Assembly (NCBI GenBank): GCA_027486795.1
Contig: JAIXOI010000004.1
Location: 1-64,000, forward strand
Reading direction: 5' to 3'
DNA from: Sphingobacteriales bacterium
GTDB lineage: Bacteria; Bacteroidota; Bacteroidia; Chitinophagales; CAIOSU01
Length of the DNA: 64,000 nucleotides
Shown: piece after piece, positions 17,943 to 26,063 of the stretch
Layout of the letters: each line of letters opens with the position of its first letter
Position numbering within the stretch: position 1 is the first letter of the stretch
Program-made: the position numbers and the translations under genes
The notes under the pieces: generated by a model
Databases searched by the model: none
Told to the model about the DNA's origin: nothing
What the model saw: only the letters and a program-made list of their open reading frames with translations

Positions 17943-18878
17943 TTGGAAACGCCTCCTTTTCGATATTACGCTCACGGTAAATTGCTGCTTAGCGGCGAGT
18001 ATGCGGTATTGGATGGTGCATTGGCTTGGGCCGTACCTACCAAATATGGACAGTGGTTGGAGATTTTTCCTGATTCGCCGGGTATGATCGTTTGGCAGGC
18101 ATTGGATAATGAAGGAATTCCTTGGTTTGAGGCTACTATAAAGTTATCCGACCTTACTGTAATTCAATACAACGACGATGGCTTTGCCACCCGTTTGGCC
18201 GAAATATTGCAAGCCGTTCGAAAGCAAAACCCTAATTTCCTTAAAAACACTAAAGGCATTAAGGCCGTAACTAGGCTTGAGTTTCCGCAAGAATGGGGCT
18301 TGGGCAGCAGTTCCACACTTATCAGTTTAATAGCCCAATGGGCCGAAGTGGATGCTTATAAATTGCTTGCCGATACCTTTGGCGGTTCGGGCTACGATGT
18401 TGCCTGCGCTCAAAGCGGAACGCCCATTTTATTTAACCTGGTACAAGGCAATCCCGTTTGGGAAGCCGTAAGCCATGTGCCACCGTTTAAAGACCATATT
18501 TACTTCGTTTACTTAGGTAAAAAGCAAAATAGCCGCGAAGGCATTGCCCGCTATAGAAAGTTGGACATTGATTATCCTAAGTTGGCATCAGAAATAACCC
18601 TTTGCACCATAACGATGCAAGCTGCGCAACGATTAGACACCTTGCAACAAAGTATGGAGTGGCACGAGAATTTGATTAGCAGCGCACTAGAGCTGGAAAA
18701 AGTAAAGGATAGATTGTTCCCTGATTTCGAAGGTTCCGTTAAATCGCTAGGCGCTTGGGGTGGCGATTTTGTAATGGCAGTAAGCCCAAATGCCACTGCC
18801 GAGGTAATGGCTTATTTTGAAGCTAAAGGCTACCACACCATACTTACGTGGGATGAATTGGTATTGGATGGTAATTGA
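17943..18878 (+). CDS. GHMP-family kinase, probable phosphomevalonate kinase
   Basis: About 311 residues. An N-terminal GHMP signature (HGKLLLSGEYAVLDGALAWAV), the ATP loop EWGLGSSSTLISLIAQW and a C-terminal GAWGGDF element are present. Mevalonate kinase and diphosphomevalonate decarboxylase follow, so this is most likely the missing phosphomevalonate kinase step; homology alone cannot settle that. The start appears to be the TTG at 17943, since no ATG precedes the GHMP domain. That codon abuts a heptamer repeat array, so expression may be modulated there. Confidence 0.82.
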   Translation: METPPFRYYAHGKLLLSGEYAVLDGALAWAVPTKYGQWLEIFPDSPGMIVWQALDNEGIPWFEATIKLSDLTVIQYNDDGFATRLAEILQAVRKQNPNFLKNTKGIKAVTRLEFPQEWGLGSSSTLISLIAQWAEVDAYKLLADTFGGSGYDVACAQSGTPILFNLVQGNPVWEAVSHVPPFKDHIYFVYLGKKQNSREGIARYRKLDIDYPKLASEITLCTITMQAAQRLDTLQQSMEWHENLISSALELEKVKDRLFPDFEGSVKSLGAWGGDFVMAVSPNATAEVMAYFEAKGYHTILTWDELVLDGN

Positions 18879-18967
18879 ATTTCACCCAATCTGAGTTAAA
18901 ACTCCTTAAACTAAAAACCTTTTCATCGGTTATCCAGCCAATGGTGTTATTTTTGTACTAGATTACC

Positions 18968-20050
18968 ATGAATCAACCCAGCATGCAAACCACCAATACC
19001 CCAACTGCCGCGGGCAATACCGCTTGGCGTTGCCCATCAAATATTGCCTTAGTAAAATATTGGGGTAAGAAGGGAAAGCAGATACCGAGCAACCCCAGCA
19101 TCAGCTTCACGCTGAACGATGCACATACCGATATGCACATAGCTTGGCAGTCTAAAAGCACAAGGGGTATAGCATTAGAGTTTCTTTTTGAGGGGAATGT
19201 TAAAGAGGCCTTCGGTAATAAAATCGTTAAGTTTTTAGAGAGTATTTTGGTTGATATGCCATTTTTGGAGCAGTATAGCTTGCGCATATCATCAACTAAT
19301 TCATTCCCACACTCTACTGGTATTGCTTCTTCGGCCAGCAGCATGAGCGCATTGGCCATGTGCCTATGCAGCATGGAGGCCGAGCTAAAAGGTTTGCCGC
19401 AAGATGTTGCCTTTTATCAGCGAGCTTCACACTTTGCTCGCTTGGCCAGTGGTAGCGCATGCCGCTCGGTATACGGGGGCTTGGTTCAGTGGGGCGCAAC
19501 TGCCGCAATGGCAGGTAGCAGCGACTTGTATGGCACGCCCCTGAAAGACAGCGAAATACACCCCGAATTTAAGCACTACAAAGATGCTGTATTGATTGTA
19601 AGCCGCAAGGAGAAAGCCGTGAGCAGTCGCACGGGCCATGCCCTTATGGACGGCCACCCCTACGCTGAGGCCCGATATGCGGATGCCGATAAAAACTTGG
19701 CACAATTGTTAGCAACTATACACGAGGGCGATGTGGACACCTTTATCCGCTTAGTGGAGCACGAGGCGCTTTCTTTGCATGCGTTAATGATGGTCTCAAA
19801 CCCTTCGGTAGTCTTATTTAAGCCCAATACTTGGGAAATTATTAACCGATTGAGAACATTTAGGCAAGAAACGGGTTGTAATGTGTGTTTCACGCTCGAT
19901 GCGGGGCCCAATGTGCATATATTGTACCCCGAAAGCGCAAGCGAGGTGGTGGAAACATTTATAAAAGAAGAACTTGTTGTATATTGCGAGGGCAATTACT
20001 GGATTGCTGACCGTGTTGGCAGCGGCCCTTTAAAATTGGGACATGACTAA
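18968..20050 (+). CDS. mvaD: Diphosphomevalonate decarboxylase
   Basis: ATP-dependent decarboxylation of mevalonate diphosphate to isopentenyl diphosphate. 360 residues. The typical N-terminus CPSNIALVKYWGKKGKQIPS, the substrate/ATP loop STGIASSASSMSALA, SGSACRSVYGG and the catalytic Asp in FTLDAGPNVHILYP are all visible. It overlaps mevalonate kinase by 8 bp, implying translational coupling. A perfect TAnnTTTG box (18948-18955) precedes the start, but it would leave almost no leader. Confidence 0.95.
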   Translation: MNQPSMQTTNTPTAAGNTAWRCPSNIALVKYWGKKGKQIPSNPSISFTLNDAHTDMHIAWQSKSTRGIALEFLFEGNVKEAFGNKIVKFLESILVDMPFLEQYSLRISSTNSFPHSTGIASSASSMSALAMCLCSMEAELKGLPQDVAFYQRASHFARLASGSACRSVYGGLVQWGATAAMAGSSDLYGTPLKDSEIHPEFKHYKDAVLIVSRKEKAVSSRTGHALMDGHPYAEARYADADKNLAQLLATIHEGDVDTFIRLVEHEALSLHALMMVSNPSVVLFKPNTWEIINRLRTFRQETGCNVCFTLDAGPNVHILYPESASEVVETFIKEELVVYCEGNYWIADRVGSGPLKLGHD

Positions 20051-21002
20051 GGTAAAACGTGAGCGCGAAGGCTCCTTTAATTCTAAGATACTGTTGTTTG
20101 GCGAATATGGTATCATCCAAAACTCCATGGGATTATCTATCCCCTACGATAGTTTTAAAGGCAACTTAGCTTTTAAAAAGGAAGGACAGCCATCGCCTGA
20201 TAGCATCACCGAGAGCAATGCATCCCTGCTGCGCTTTGCAACTTACTTAAAGACATTACAAGACAGTGGTGAGCTACATGCTCAAATGGACATGGAGCGC
20301 CTGTTTGCCGATATTGAGCGTGGCATTTATTTCGAATCCAGCATACCACAGGGCTTCGGCGTTGGTAGCTCGGGTGCGCTGGTAGCCGCCTTGTACGATG
20401 AATACGCCATCAATAAAGTAGAGGCGAACGATATCAACAAAAAAGGCTTGAAAGAGCTTAAAAAGGTATTCTCTCAAATGGAGTCTTATTTCCATGGCAC
20501 TAGCTCTGGTATGGACCCATTGATTTGCTATATCGATTTGCCAGTGCTCATTAAGAGCAAAACCAATTTGGATACCGTGGTATTACCTGAAGAAAAGGCC
20601 GGCCAAGGTGCTATCTTCTTGATTGATACTGGTCGCCCGGGCCGCACACAGCCCTTGGTGCAGTATTTTTTAGAGAAATGCCAAGAAAAGGACTTTGTAG
20701 ACATGTGCCGCGAGAAGTTTATTCCTTACAACGACCAGTGCATTAAAGATTTCTTGAAAGGCGAGACCAAATCGCTTTTTGCCAACCTGTACCACCTCTC
20801 TTACTTTTTGCTAGAGAACTTAGAACCCATGGTGCCGAAGCTTTTCCGCGGCGTATGGAAACGTGGTTTGGACAGCGGTGCTTATTACCTCAAGCTTTGC
20901 GGCTCCGGTGGCGGTGGCTTCATCCTTGGCTTCACCGAAGACCTTGAAAAAGCTAAAGAACAACTTGGCGAACACCAGATTAAGGTGATTAAGCGGTTTT
21001 GA
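20043..21002 (+). CDS. mvk: Mevalonate kinase
   Basis: Phosphorylates mevalonate, the first kinase step to isopentenyl diphosphate. 319 residues, GHMP family: FNSKILLFGEYGIIQNSMGLS, ATP loop PQGFGVGSSGALVAALYDEY, HGTSSGMDPLICY with the catalytic Asp, and the C-terminal LCGSGGGGFILGF. It starts inside the end of mvaD. With the upstream GHMP kinase this gives all three mevalonate-to-IPP steps in one operon; HMG-CoA synthase and reductase are not in the window. Confidence 0.93.
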   Translation: MTKVKREREGSFNSKILLFGEYGIIQNSMGLSIPYDSFKGNLAFKKEGQPSPDSITESNASLLRFATYLKTLQDSGELHAQMDMERLFADIERGIYFESSIPQGFGVGSSGALVAALYDEYAINKVEANDINKKGLKELKKVFSQMESYFHGTSSGMDPLICYIDLPVLIKSKTNLDTVVLPEEKAGQGAIFLIDTGRPGRTQPLVQYFLEKCQEKDFVDMCREKFIPYNDQCIKDFLKGETKSLFANLYHLSYFLLENLEPMVPKLFRGVWKRGLDSGAYYLKLCGSGGGGFILGFTEDLEKAKEQLGEHQIKVIKRF

Positions 21003-21056
21003 GGTTGGTTACGAGTTAATTTGTATTTTATACTTGTGCAGGAAGTAATTTAGTAA

Positions 21057-21929
21057 TCACTTACTTTTGTTGTAGTACTTTTGCTTTAGAAGCTCTATGG
21101 ACGTATTGATTTTAAAGCGCTCTTCTTTGTTTAATTCAGCTCTTTTTACTGTGTCATCAATTTTGTCTAATATCCAGTTATATGTTTCCATGTCATCTGG
21201 AAATGTCACTCCTTGAACTAAGGATATAAAATCTTTTATAGTATTTTATTTATCTTTTATGTAATATTCGTTAGTTAGGCTGTAATCAAATACCGCAACA
21301 AACCAGGTTAATGCAGTAAAATAGTCACCAGAATTATTAAATTCAATATACTTCGCGTTGCTGAGATTTAAATCCGTCTCTATTATCTTGTTTTTTATTC
21401 TCTTCATTTCCTCATTCAATATGGTGAGATTTTCATTTGCCAACTGTATTTTGGAGTCTAAAACGGTACTAAATTTTTTTTCAAGTTCAGGAAATTCTCT
21501 ATTCAAATAGTCTTGAGTTGCAAATATCAATTTTTCTAAATCCTCTTTTTGAATGTTAAGCTTCTCATTTGTAGTCAAAGAGAAGGTTGTTAAAGTAGTA
21601 TTTAGATTTTTTATTGCTTGCTTGTTTAATTCATCTGCGCTAGTGATTTTTGATGTCATTTTTTCTTGTAAATATTTATAAATCCAAGCCCAGTAAACTA
21701 GACCTAGGATTGTCAGTATCACAGTAAGTGTAACAACAAACCATGTCATTTGAGTAGATATAATATCACTAAAATAGGATTGGTGAATTTTTTGCTCCAT
21801 CAAAACAGCTTCAAAAGTTTTTAGCTGTGTTAGGATGCTGTCATTGTTAGCTGTTACAACTGCAATTTTATTGTTCAAAGAGTCAATTACCAATTGGTTT
21901 TTTGCCATTAAACTATCTATGTTAGACAT
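21057..21929 (-). pseudogene. Membrane coiled-coil protein gene interrupted by an in-frame stop
   Basis: The open part (21246-21929, 227 residues) has a short N-terminal coiled coil, one membrane helix (about 60-82, TWFVVTLTVILTILGLVYWAW) and a long C-terminal coiled coil. It stops at a TAA at 21246-21248. The same frame then continues for 62 sense codons to a TGA at 21057, with plausible coding sequence (VQGVTFPDDMETYNW, NKEERFKINTSIELL). Around the stop, ATAAAAGAT occurs twice 21 bp apart, suggesting a small in-frame duplication. I do not recognise the family. The AT-rich composition differs from the mevalonate genes next to it. Confidence 0.65.
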
Positions 21930-22058
21930 ATAGGTACGTATTTGTGCGTAGCAAAATTAATTTATTTTGTTCTATTTGTTTTTCAATCCTAGCCCATGAC
22001 TTAAAAGTCATTTCTATTGATATGTTTGTTACGTTTGGCTGCTAAACACCAATAATGT

Positions 22059-22245
22059 CTTTGCGTCATTTGCGGCTTTTCCCTTTGCGCACGTTGCGGT
22101 TAAGAACATAGCACGGGCTTTGTGTACGTTGTGTTTCTCTTTGTGAACTTTGTGGTTAAACACACACCACCAACCAATCAACAAATAACCAATAACAAAT
22201 TCACCCATAATTTATCCGTCGACTGTCGTCCGTGGACAGTGGACT
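22059..22245. repeat. Nonamer and heptamer repeat cluster before the aldehyde dehydrogenase
   Basis: Positions 22059-22156 contain 9-bp units in two versions, CTTTGCGnn and CTTTGTGnn, each ending in a GGTTAA element. Positions 22163-22203 contain 7-bp units (AACCAAT/AACAAAT). Positions 22217-22244 contain four 7-bp units (CGTCGAC, TGTCGTC, CGTGGAC, AGTGGAC). The remaining spacer (21930-22058 and 22246-22290) shows nothing I can name. Confidence 0.65.
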
Positions 22246-22290
22246 AATCAAAAAACTCCCTAATTTAGCGGCTTAAATCCCCGTTTTTAA

Positions 22291-23655
22291 ATGGACATTC
22301 TTAATCCAGCAACTGGCGCTTTAATTGCCACTTTGCCTGATACCACTACCGAACAAGCTCAACAAAAATATGATACTGCCCGCGCAGCACAACCCGCTTG
22401 GGCTGCCAAGCCAATAAGCGAGCGATTGCAAGCTATTGATAAGTTCTATCACTTGTTGGCCGACCATGCCGATAAGCTAGCGGAAGTAACTACCAGCGAA
22501 GTAGGCAAGCCATTAGGCCAAAGTAAAGGTGAGATTAATGGTGCCCGCAAACGCATCAAGTTTTTCTTGGACCAAAGCGCCCGCTACCTAGCCGACGAAG
22601 TAGCTTATGAAGAAGAAGGATTGAAAGAAATCATCCGCTACGAGCCACTGGGTGTTATCGGTAATATATCTGCCTGGAACTACCCCTACCTAGTGGGCGT
22701 AAACGTGTTTGTGCCGGCTTTGATAGCAGGCAATGCCGTGCTTTACAAGCCATCGGAACATGCTACCCTTACGGGCCTTAAAATACGCGATTTGCTATAT
22801 GAAGCCGGCGTGCCACAAGAGGTATTTCAAGTAGTAGTTGGTGCACGCGAAGCTGGCGAGGCTTTGTTGAACTTGCCATTGGATGGATATTACTTTACCG
22901 GTTCATTCCGCACAGGGCAATACATTTACGAGCGCGTTGCCCCTAAAATGGTGCCTTGCCAACTAGAGTTGGGCGGCAAAGACCCATTGTATGTGCCTAA
23001 CGATGTAAAAGATGTAAACAACGTAGCCGTAAACGCTGCTGAAGGTGCTTTTTACAACAATGGCCAGAGCTGCTGCGCTGTGGAGCGCATTTATGTGCAT
23101 GAAGGCATTTACGATGAGTTTGTAGAAGCCTTTGTGAAAGAAACCCAAAGCTACAAGCTGGGCCAGCCAACCGAAGAGGGTGTTTTCCTGGGAGCATTAA
23201 CCCGTAAGGACCAATTAGCTGTATTGGAAAGCCAAGTGAAGGATGCCGAGGCAAAGGGTGCCAAACTATTGTTGGGCGGCCACCGCATCGATAATGGTGG
23301 TTACTTTTTTGAGCCTACCGTGCTCACCAACGTAAACCACACCATGAAGGTAATGACCGAAGAGTCTTTCGGCCCCATTATCGGCATACAGAAGGTAGCT
23401 AACGACGAAGAAGCCATTGCCTTAATGCAGGATACCGAGTACGGCCTTACCGCATCGGTGTACAGCGATAGCCAAGAGCGTGGCGAAGGTATTTTGAAGC
23501 AGATAAACACTGGCACGGCATACTGGAACTGCTGCGACCGTGTGAGCCCATACCTACCTTGGAGCGGCCGCAAACACTCTGGCATTGGCGCTACCTTGTC
23601 GCACATCGGCATCAGGGCCTTTACTAAGCCAAAAGGGTATCACTTGAGGGGCTGA
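22291..23655 (+). CDS. NAD(P)-dependent aldehyde dehydrogenase
   Basis: 454 residues, complete ALDH fold: SAWNYPYLVGVNVFVPALIAGNAV and YKPSEHA for cofactor binding, FTGSFRTGQYI, the general base Glu in LELGGKDP, the nucleophilic Cys in NNGQSCCAVERIYVHE, and ESFGPIIG. It most resembles the short succinate-semialdehyde dehydrogenase-like group; substrate uncertain. It is monocistronic and flanked on both sides by heptamer arrays; the downstream pair fills the whole space to the convergent acetyltransferase gene. Confidence 0.9.
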   Translation: MDILNPATGALIATLPDTTTEQAQQKYDTARAAQPAWAAKPISERLQAIDKFYHLLADHADKLAEVTTSEVGKPLGQSKGEINGARKRIKFFLDQSARYLADEVAYEEEGLKEIIRYEPLGVIGNISAWNYPYLVGVNVFVPALIAGNAVLYKPSEHATLTGLKIRDLLYEAGVPQEVFQVVVGAREAGEALLNLPLDGYYFTGSFRTGQYIYERVAPKMVPCQLELGGKDPLYVPNDVKDVNNVAVNAAEGAFYNNGQSCCAVERIYVHEGIYDEFVEAFVKETQSYKLGQPTEEGVFLGALTRKDQLAVLESQVKDAEAKGAKLLLGGHRIDNGGYFFEPTVLTNVNHTMKVMTEESFGPIIGIQKVANDEEAIALMQDTEYGLTASVYSDSQERGEGILKQINTGTAYWNCCDRVSPYLPWSGRKHSGIGATLSHIGIRAFTKPKGYHLRG

Positions 23656-23658
23656 TTT

Positions 23659-23730
23659 GGTCCATTGTCCATGGTCGATAGTCCATGGAAAGCCTTTTTG
23701 CTGTGGACCGTGGTCCATCGACCGCTGACT
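23659..23730. repeat. Inverted pair of heptamer arrays between two convergent stops
   Basis: The left arm (23659-23686) has units GGTCCAT, TGTCCAT, GGTCGAT and AGTCCAT. The right arm (23703-23730) has GTGGACC, GTGGTCC, ATCGACC and GCTGACT. The arms are roughly complementary, so the region can fold and may act as a two-way terminator. It exactly fills the space between the ALDH and GNAT stop codons. Confidence 0.75.
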
Positions 23731-24162
23731 TCAAAGAAACTTCAAATAATGATACCCTCTGGCTATAAAGCCTTCGCGGTAGTAAAAGCGGTGGGCTTTG
23801 AAGTTTTCTACATAAGCATCCAGCATCATTATTTTGCAATCATTGGCGCGGGCTTCGTTTTCCAGCCAATCAACCATCTGTTTGCCAATCCCGGCATTAC
23901 GGTAGTTGCCTTCCACCACAAAGTTGTCAATCTCAAGGTACTTGCCACTATATAGCTTGGTGGCCATCCAGTAGCCCGAAATGCCCGCACAGGTTTCCCC
24001 ATGGTAAGCCACTACTTGGTAGTAGTTGTGTGGCACCATTTCGGTAAGGTACTGTTCGTAGTTTTCTTGGGTTAGAGTAGCCGTCAATTGCGTAATCAAT
24101 TGCCAGTAAGGCAGCATTTGCTCAACGGCAGTCAGTTTTTTGAACGTAAGGGTAGGGTGCAT
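23731..24162 (-). CDS. GNAT family N-acetyltransferase
   Basis: 143 residues. The acetyl-CoA-binding motif A is EIDNFVVEGNYRNAGIGKQM (R/Q-x-x-G-x-G/A form), followed by IMMLDAYVENFKAHRFYYREGF, the usual motif B with Tyr. The substrate (amino acid, aminoglycoside, protein N-terminus or other) cannot be told. It lies downstream of folA on the same strand, separated by about 120 bp that contain a heptamer array. Confidence 0.87.
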   Translation of the reverse strand: MHPTLTFKKLTAVEQMLPYWQLITQLTATLTQENYEQYLTEMVPHNYYQVVAYHGETCAGISGYWMATKLYSGKYLEIDNFVVEGNYRNAGIGKQMVDWLENEARANDCKIMMLDAYVENFKAHRFYYREGFIARGYHYLKFL

Positions 24163-24253
24163 GGTGATGCAAAGGTAGGGAGCAAAAACTATTTTGTATC
24201 AGGTCGATTAAGGTCCCTATAGCCGAATATTTTCACTATTAACTATGCTTCTT

Positions 24254-24281
24254 ATCCATGGACCATGGACCATCGACCATC
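24254..24281. repeat. Heptamer array between folA and the GNAT gene
   Basis: Four 7-bp units: ATCCATG, GACCATG, GACCATC and GACCATC. They end two bases from the folA stop codon and lie upstream of the GNAT gene. The unit is the reverse complement of that in the 23659 array. Confidence 0.75.
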
Positions 24282-24283
24282 AA

Positions 24284-24787
24284 CTAAATCTCCACCCTAT
24301 CCCACACCTCAAACGTAAAGGCATATTTATGCCGTTCATCGGTGTCGTGCAGGGCGGTGCTTACCAAAGTCCATTCATCAGGGCTTAGCACCGGAAAATG
24401 CGCATCCGCATCTGGGAAAGTGGCATGCACGCGCGTAAGGTATACGCGGTTGGTTAGGGGCAAGGCTTGGCGGTATATTTCCGCTCCGCCTATTACCATT
24501 ATCTCATCGGTGCCTGTATCGCGGGCCATGATTAGGGCACTATCAATATCGCCAACTACCTCGGCATCTGGTGCTTCAAAATCAGTTTGGCGGGTAATGA
24601 CAATATTCAGGCGCTTCGGCAAGGCTTTGCCCAGTGCCTGAAACGTTTTGCGGCCCATTACTATGGGGTGGCCAATGGTGGTATCCTTAAAAAACTTGAA
24701 GTCGTCGGGCAAGTGCCACAGCAGGTCGTTGTGTTTGCCTATGGCATTGTCTTCGGCGGCGGCCACTACCATGCTTACCTTGGTCAT
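24284..24787 (-). CDS. folA: Dihydrofolate reductase
   Basis: Reduces dihydrofolate to tetrahydrofolate with NADPH, regenerating the cofactor used by ThyA. 167 residues, normal length. [23 protein letters not shown] carries the substrate loop with the catalytic acidic residue; [25 protein letters not shown] and [13 protein letters not shown] bind NADPH. The start ATGA overlaps the thyA stop by 4 bp, so the genes are translationally coupled. Confidence 0.96.
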   Translation of the reverse strand: MTKVSMVVAAAEDNAIGKHNDLLWHLPDDFKFFKDTTIGHPIVMGRKTFQALGKALPKRLNIVITRQTDFEAPDAEVVGDIDSALIMARDTGTDEIMVIGGAEIYRQALPLTNRVYLTRVHATFPDADAHFPVLSPDEWTLVSTALHDTDERHKYAFTFEVWDRVEI

Positions 24788-25587
24788 ACGCTTACGGCCG
24801 CTTTTATGTGAGGGTGCGGGTCGTAGCCCACCAACTCAAAGTCTTCGTATGTAAACCCGAAAATGTCTTTAATCTCGGGGTTCAGTTTCATTACCGGGAA
24901 AGGCTTCGGCTCGCGGGTAAGCTGCAAGCGCGCCTGCTCAAGGTGGTTGCTGTACAAGTGCGCATCGCCAAAGGTATGCACAAACTCGCCCGGCTGCAGG
25001 CCAGTAACTTGTGCCACCATCAGCGTAAGCAATGCATAGCTGGCAATGTTGAAGGGCACGCCCAAAAATACGTCGGCACTGCGTTGGTATAGCTGACAGC
25101 TCAATTTGCCATCGGCCACATAAAACTGGAACAAGCAATGGCACGGCGGCAAAGCCATGTTCTCAATATCGGCCACGTTCCAGGCGCTCACAATGTGTCG
25201 GCGGCTGTCGGGCTTGTTTTTTATCTGCTCTATTAGTTGGGTTATCTGGTCAATGTGCCGTCCATCGGCGGTAGGCCAACTGCGCCATTGGTAGCCGTAA
25301 ACGGGGCCTAAGTTGCCGTTCTCGTCGGCCCATTCGTCCCAAATTGCTACCTTGTTATCCTGTAGGTATTTAATGTTGGTATCGCCCGTAAGAAACCACA
25401 ACAGCTCATGCACAATAGAGCGCAGGTGAAGTTTTTTGGTAGTCAGTACAGGGAACCCTTCCGATAAATCGAAGCGGATTTGGTGACCGAAAATGCTGTA
25501 CGTGCCCGTACCGGTGCGGTCTTCCTTTTTGGCGCCCTTGTCCAGTATTTGGGTAAGTAAATCGAGGTATTGTTGTTCGGCGTGCAT
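24784..25587 (-). CDS. thyA: Thymidylate synthase
   Basis: Converts dUMP to dTMP with methylene-tetrahydrofolate, yielding the dihydrofolate recycled by FolA. 267 residues from the ATG at 25587 ([11 protein letters not shown]); longer versions would translate the heptamer repeat. Visible motifs: [19 protein letters not shown], the catalytic Cys in [32 protein letters not shown], and a C-terminus ending in AAVSV. A tandem heptamer array lies 19-53 bp upstream of the start. Confidence 0.96.
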   Translation of the reverse strand: MHAEQQYLDLLTQILDKGAKKEDRTGTGTYSIFGHQIRFDLSEGFPVLTTKKLHLRSIVHELLWFLTGDTNIKYLQDNKVAIWDEWADENGNLGPVYGYQWRSWPTADGRHIDQITQLIEQIKNKPDSRRHIVSAWNVADIENMALPPCHCLFQFYVADGKLSCQLYQRSADVFLGVPFNIASYALLTLMVAQVTGLQPGEFVHTFGDAHLYSNHLEQARLQLTREPKPFPVMKLNPEIKDIFGFTYEDFELVGYDPHPHIKAAVSV

Positions 25588-25605
25588 TGGGGTAAAGTTA
25601 CTAAA

Positions 25606-25640
25606 CAGTATCAAGTATTGAGTATCAAGTATCAAGTATT
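25606..25640. repeat. Heptamer array in the thyA 5' region
   Basis: Five 7-bp units (CAGTATC, AAGTATT, GAGTATC, AAGTATC, AAGTATT) 19 bp upstream of the thyA start codon. The same AAGTATC family is seen upstream of the metallo-hydrolase gene at 48474. Confidence 0.8.
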
Positions 25641-25839
25641 TTGGGGTGGAGTGGCTTTTTAGCCAAAGCAACCCTGCATGGCAACTAAGGTCGTAAAAGT
25701 GGGGTTTTGTCGTGTACTTTTATATGGTTTGGTGCGGGTTTCGGGGGTAAGCTGAATGGGTTTAGGAACGACGGGTAGTGCGTAAAAAATAACTAAAGTT
25801 GAAATAGTTTTAAAAATAAATAGCCCCACGGCTTGTAAA

Positions 25840-25998
25840 AAATGGAATGGGGTGATGGGGTACCATGCATGTAGTTTAATACGCAGGTTGTAGTAGCCTG
25901 CTCATGCGACTATTCCGTTAAGGCGGAAAGGTAGGCCTGAAGTAACCTACGTGGAAAGGGGGCGCCAAACAAAGGTACTACAAAGCCACTTGTCACCG
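25840..25998 (+). ncRNA. Candidate structured RNA, family not recognised
   Basis: The 476-bp stretch between thyA and the gene at 26064 has no open frame but holds nested complementary segments. GGTGA (about 25851) can pair with TCACC (about 25992), and GTAGT with ACTAC inside that. A GCATG/CATGC stem encloses GCAGG/CCTGC. Next come TTCCG/CGGAA and GTAGG/CCTAC hairpins. A strong terminator-like hairpin follows at once on the plus strand. This looks like a free-standing small RNA. I considered SRP and 6S RNA but the SRP domain IV core is not matched. On the other strand it could be part of the thyA leader. Upstream sequence 25672-25839 shows nothing else. Confidence 0.35.
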
Positions 25999-26043
25999 CA
26001 AAGCAAGAGAGGCAGCCACATTGGGGCTGCCTCTCTTGCTTTG
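25999..26043. terminator. Perfect 19-bp hairpin, probably a bidirectional terminator
   Basis: The arms 25999-26017 and 26025-26043 are perfect reverse complements (CAAAGCAAGAGAGGCAGCC and its complement) around a 7-base loop. It lies 20 bp past the stop of the minus-strand gene at 26064 and just after the candidate RNA. Confidence 0.75.
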
Positions 26044-26063
26044 TATTGCCGAATGATTACAAT

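Noticed and set aside
25840-25998. SRP (4.5S) RNA
   Set aside because: A GGTAGGCCTGAAGTAACC segment is faintly similar, but the conserved internal loops of SRP domain IV are missing.
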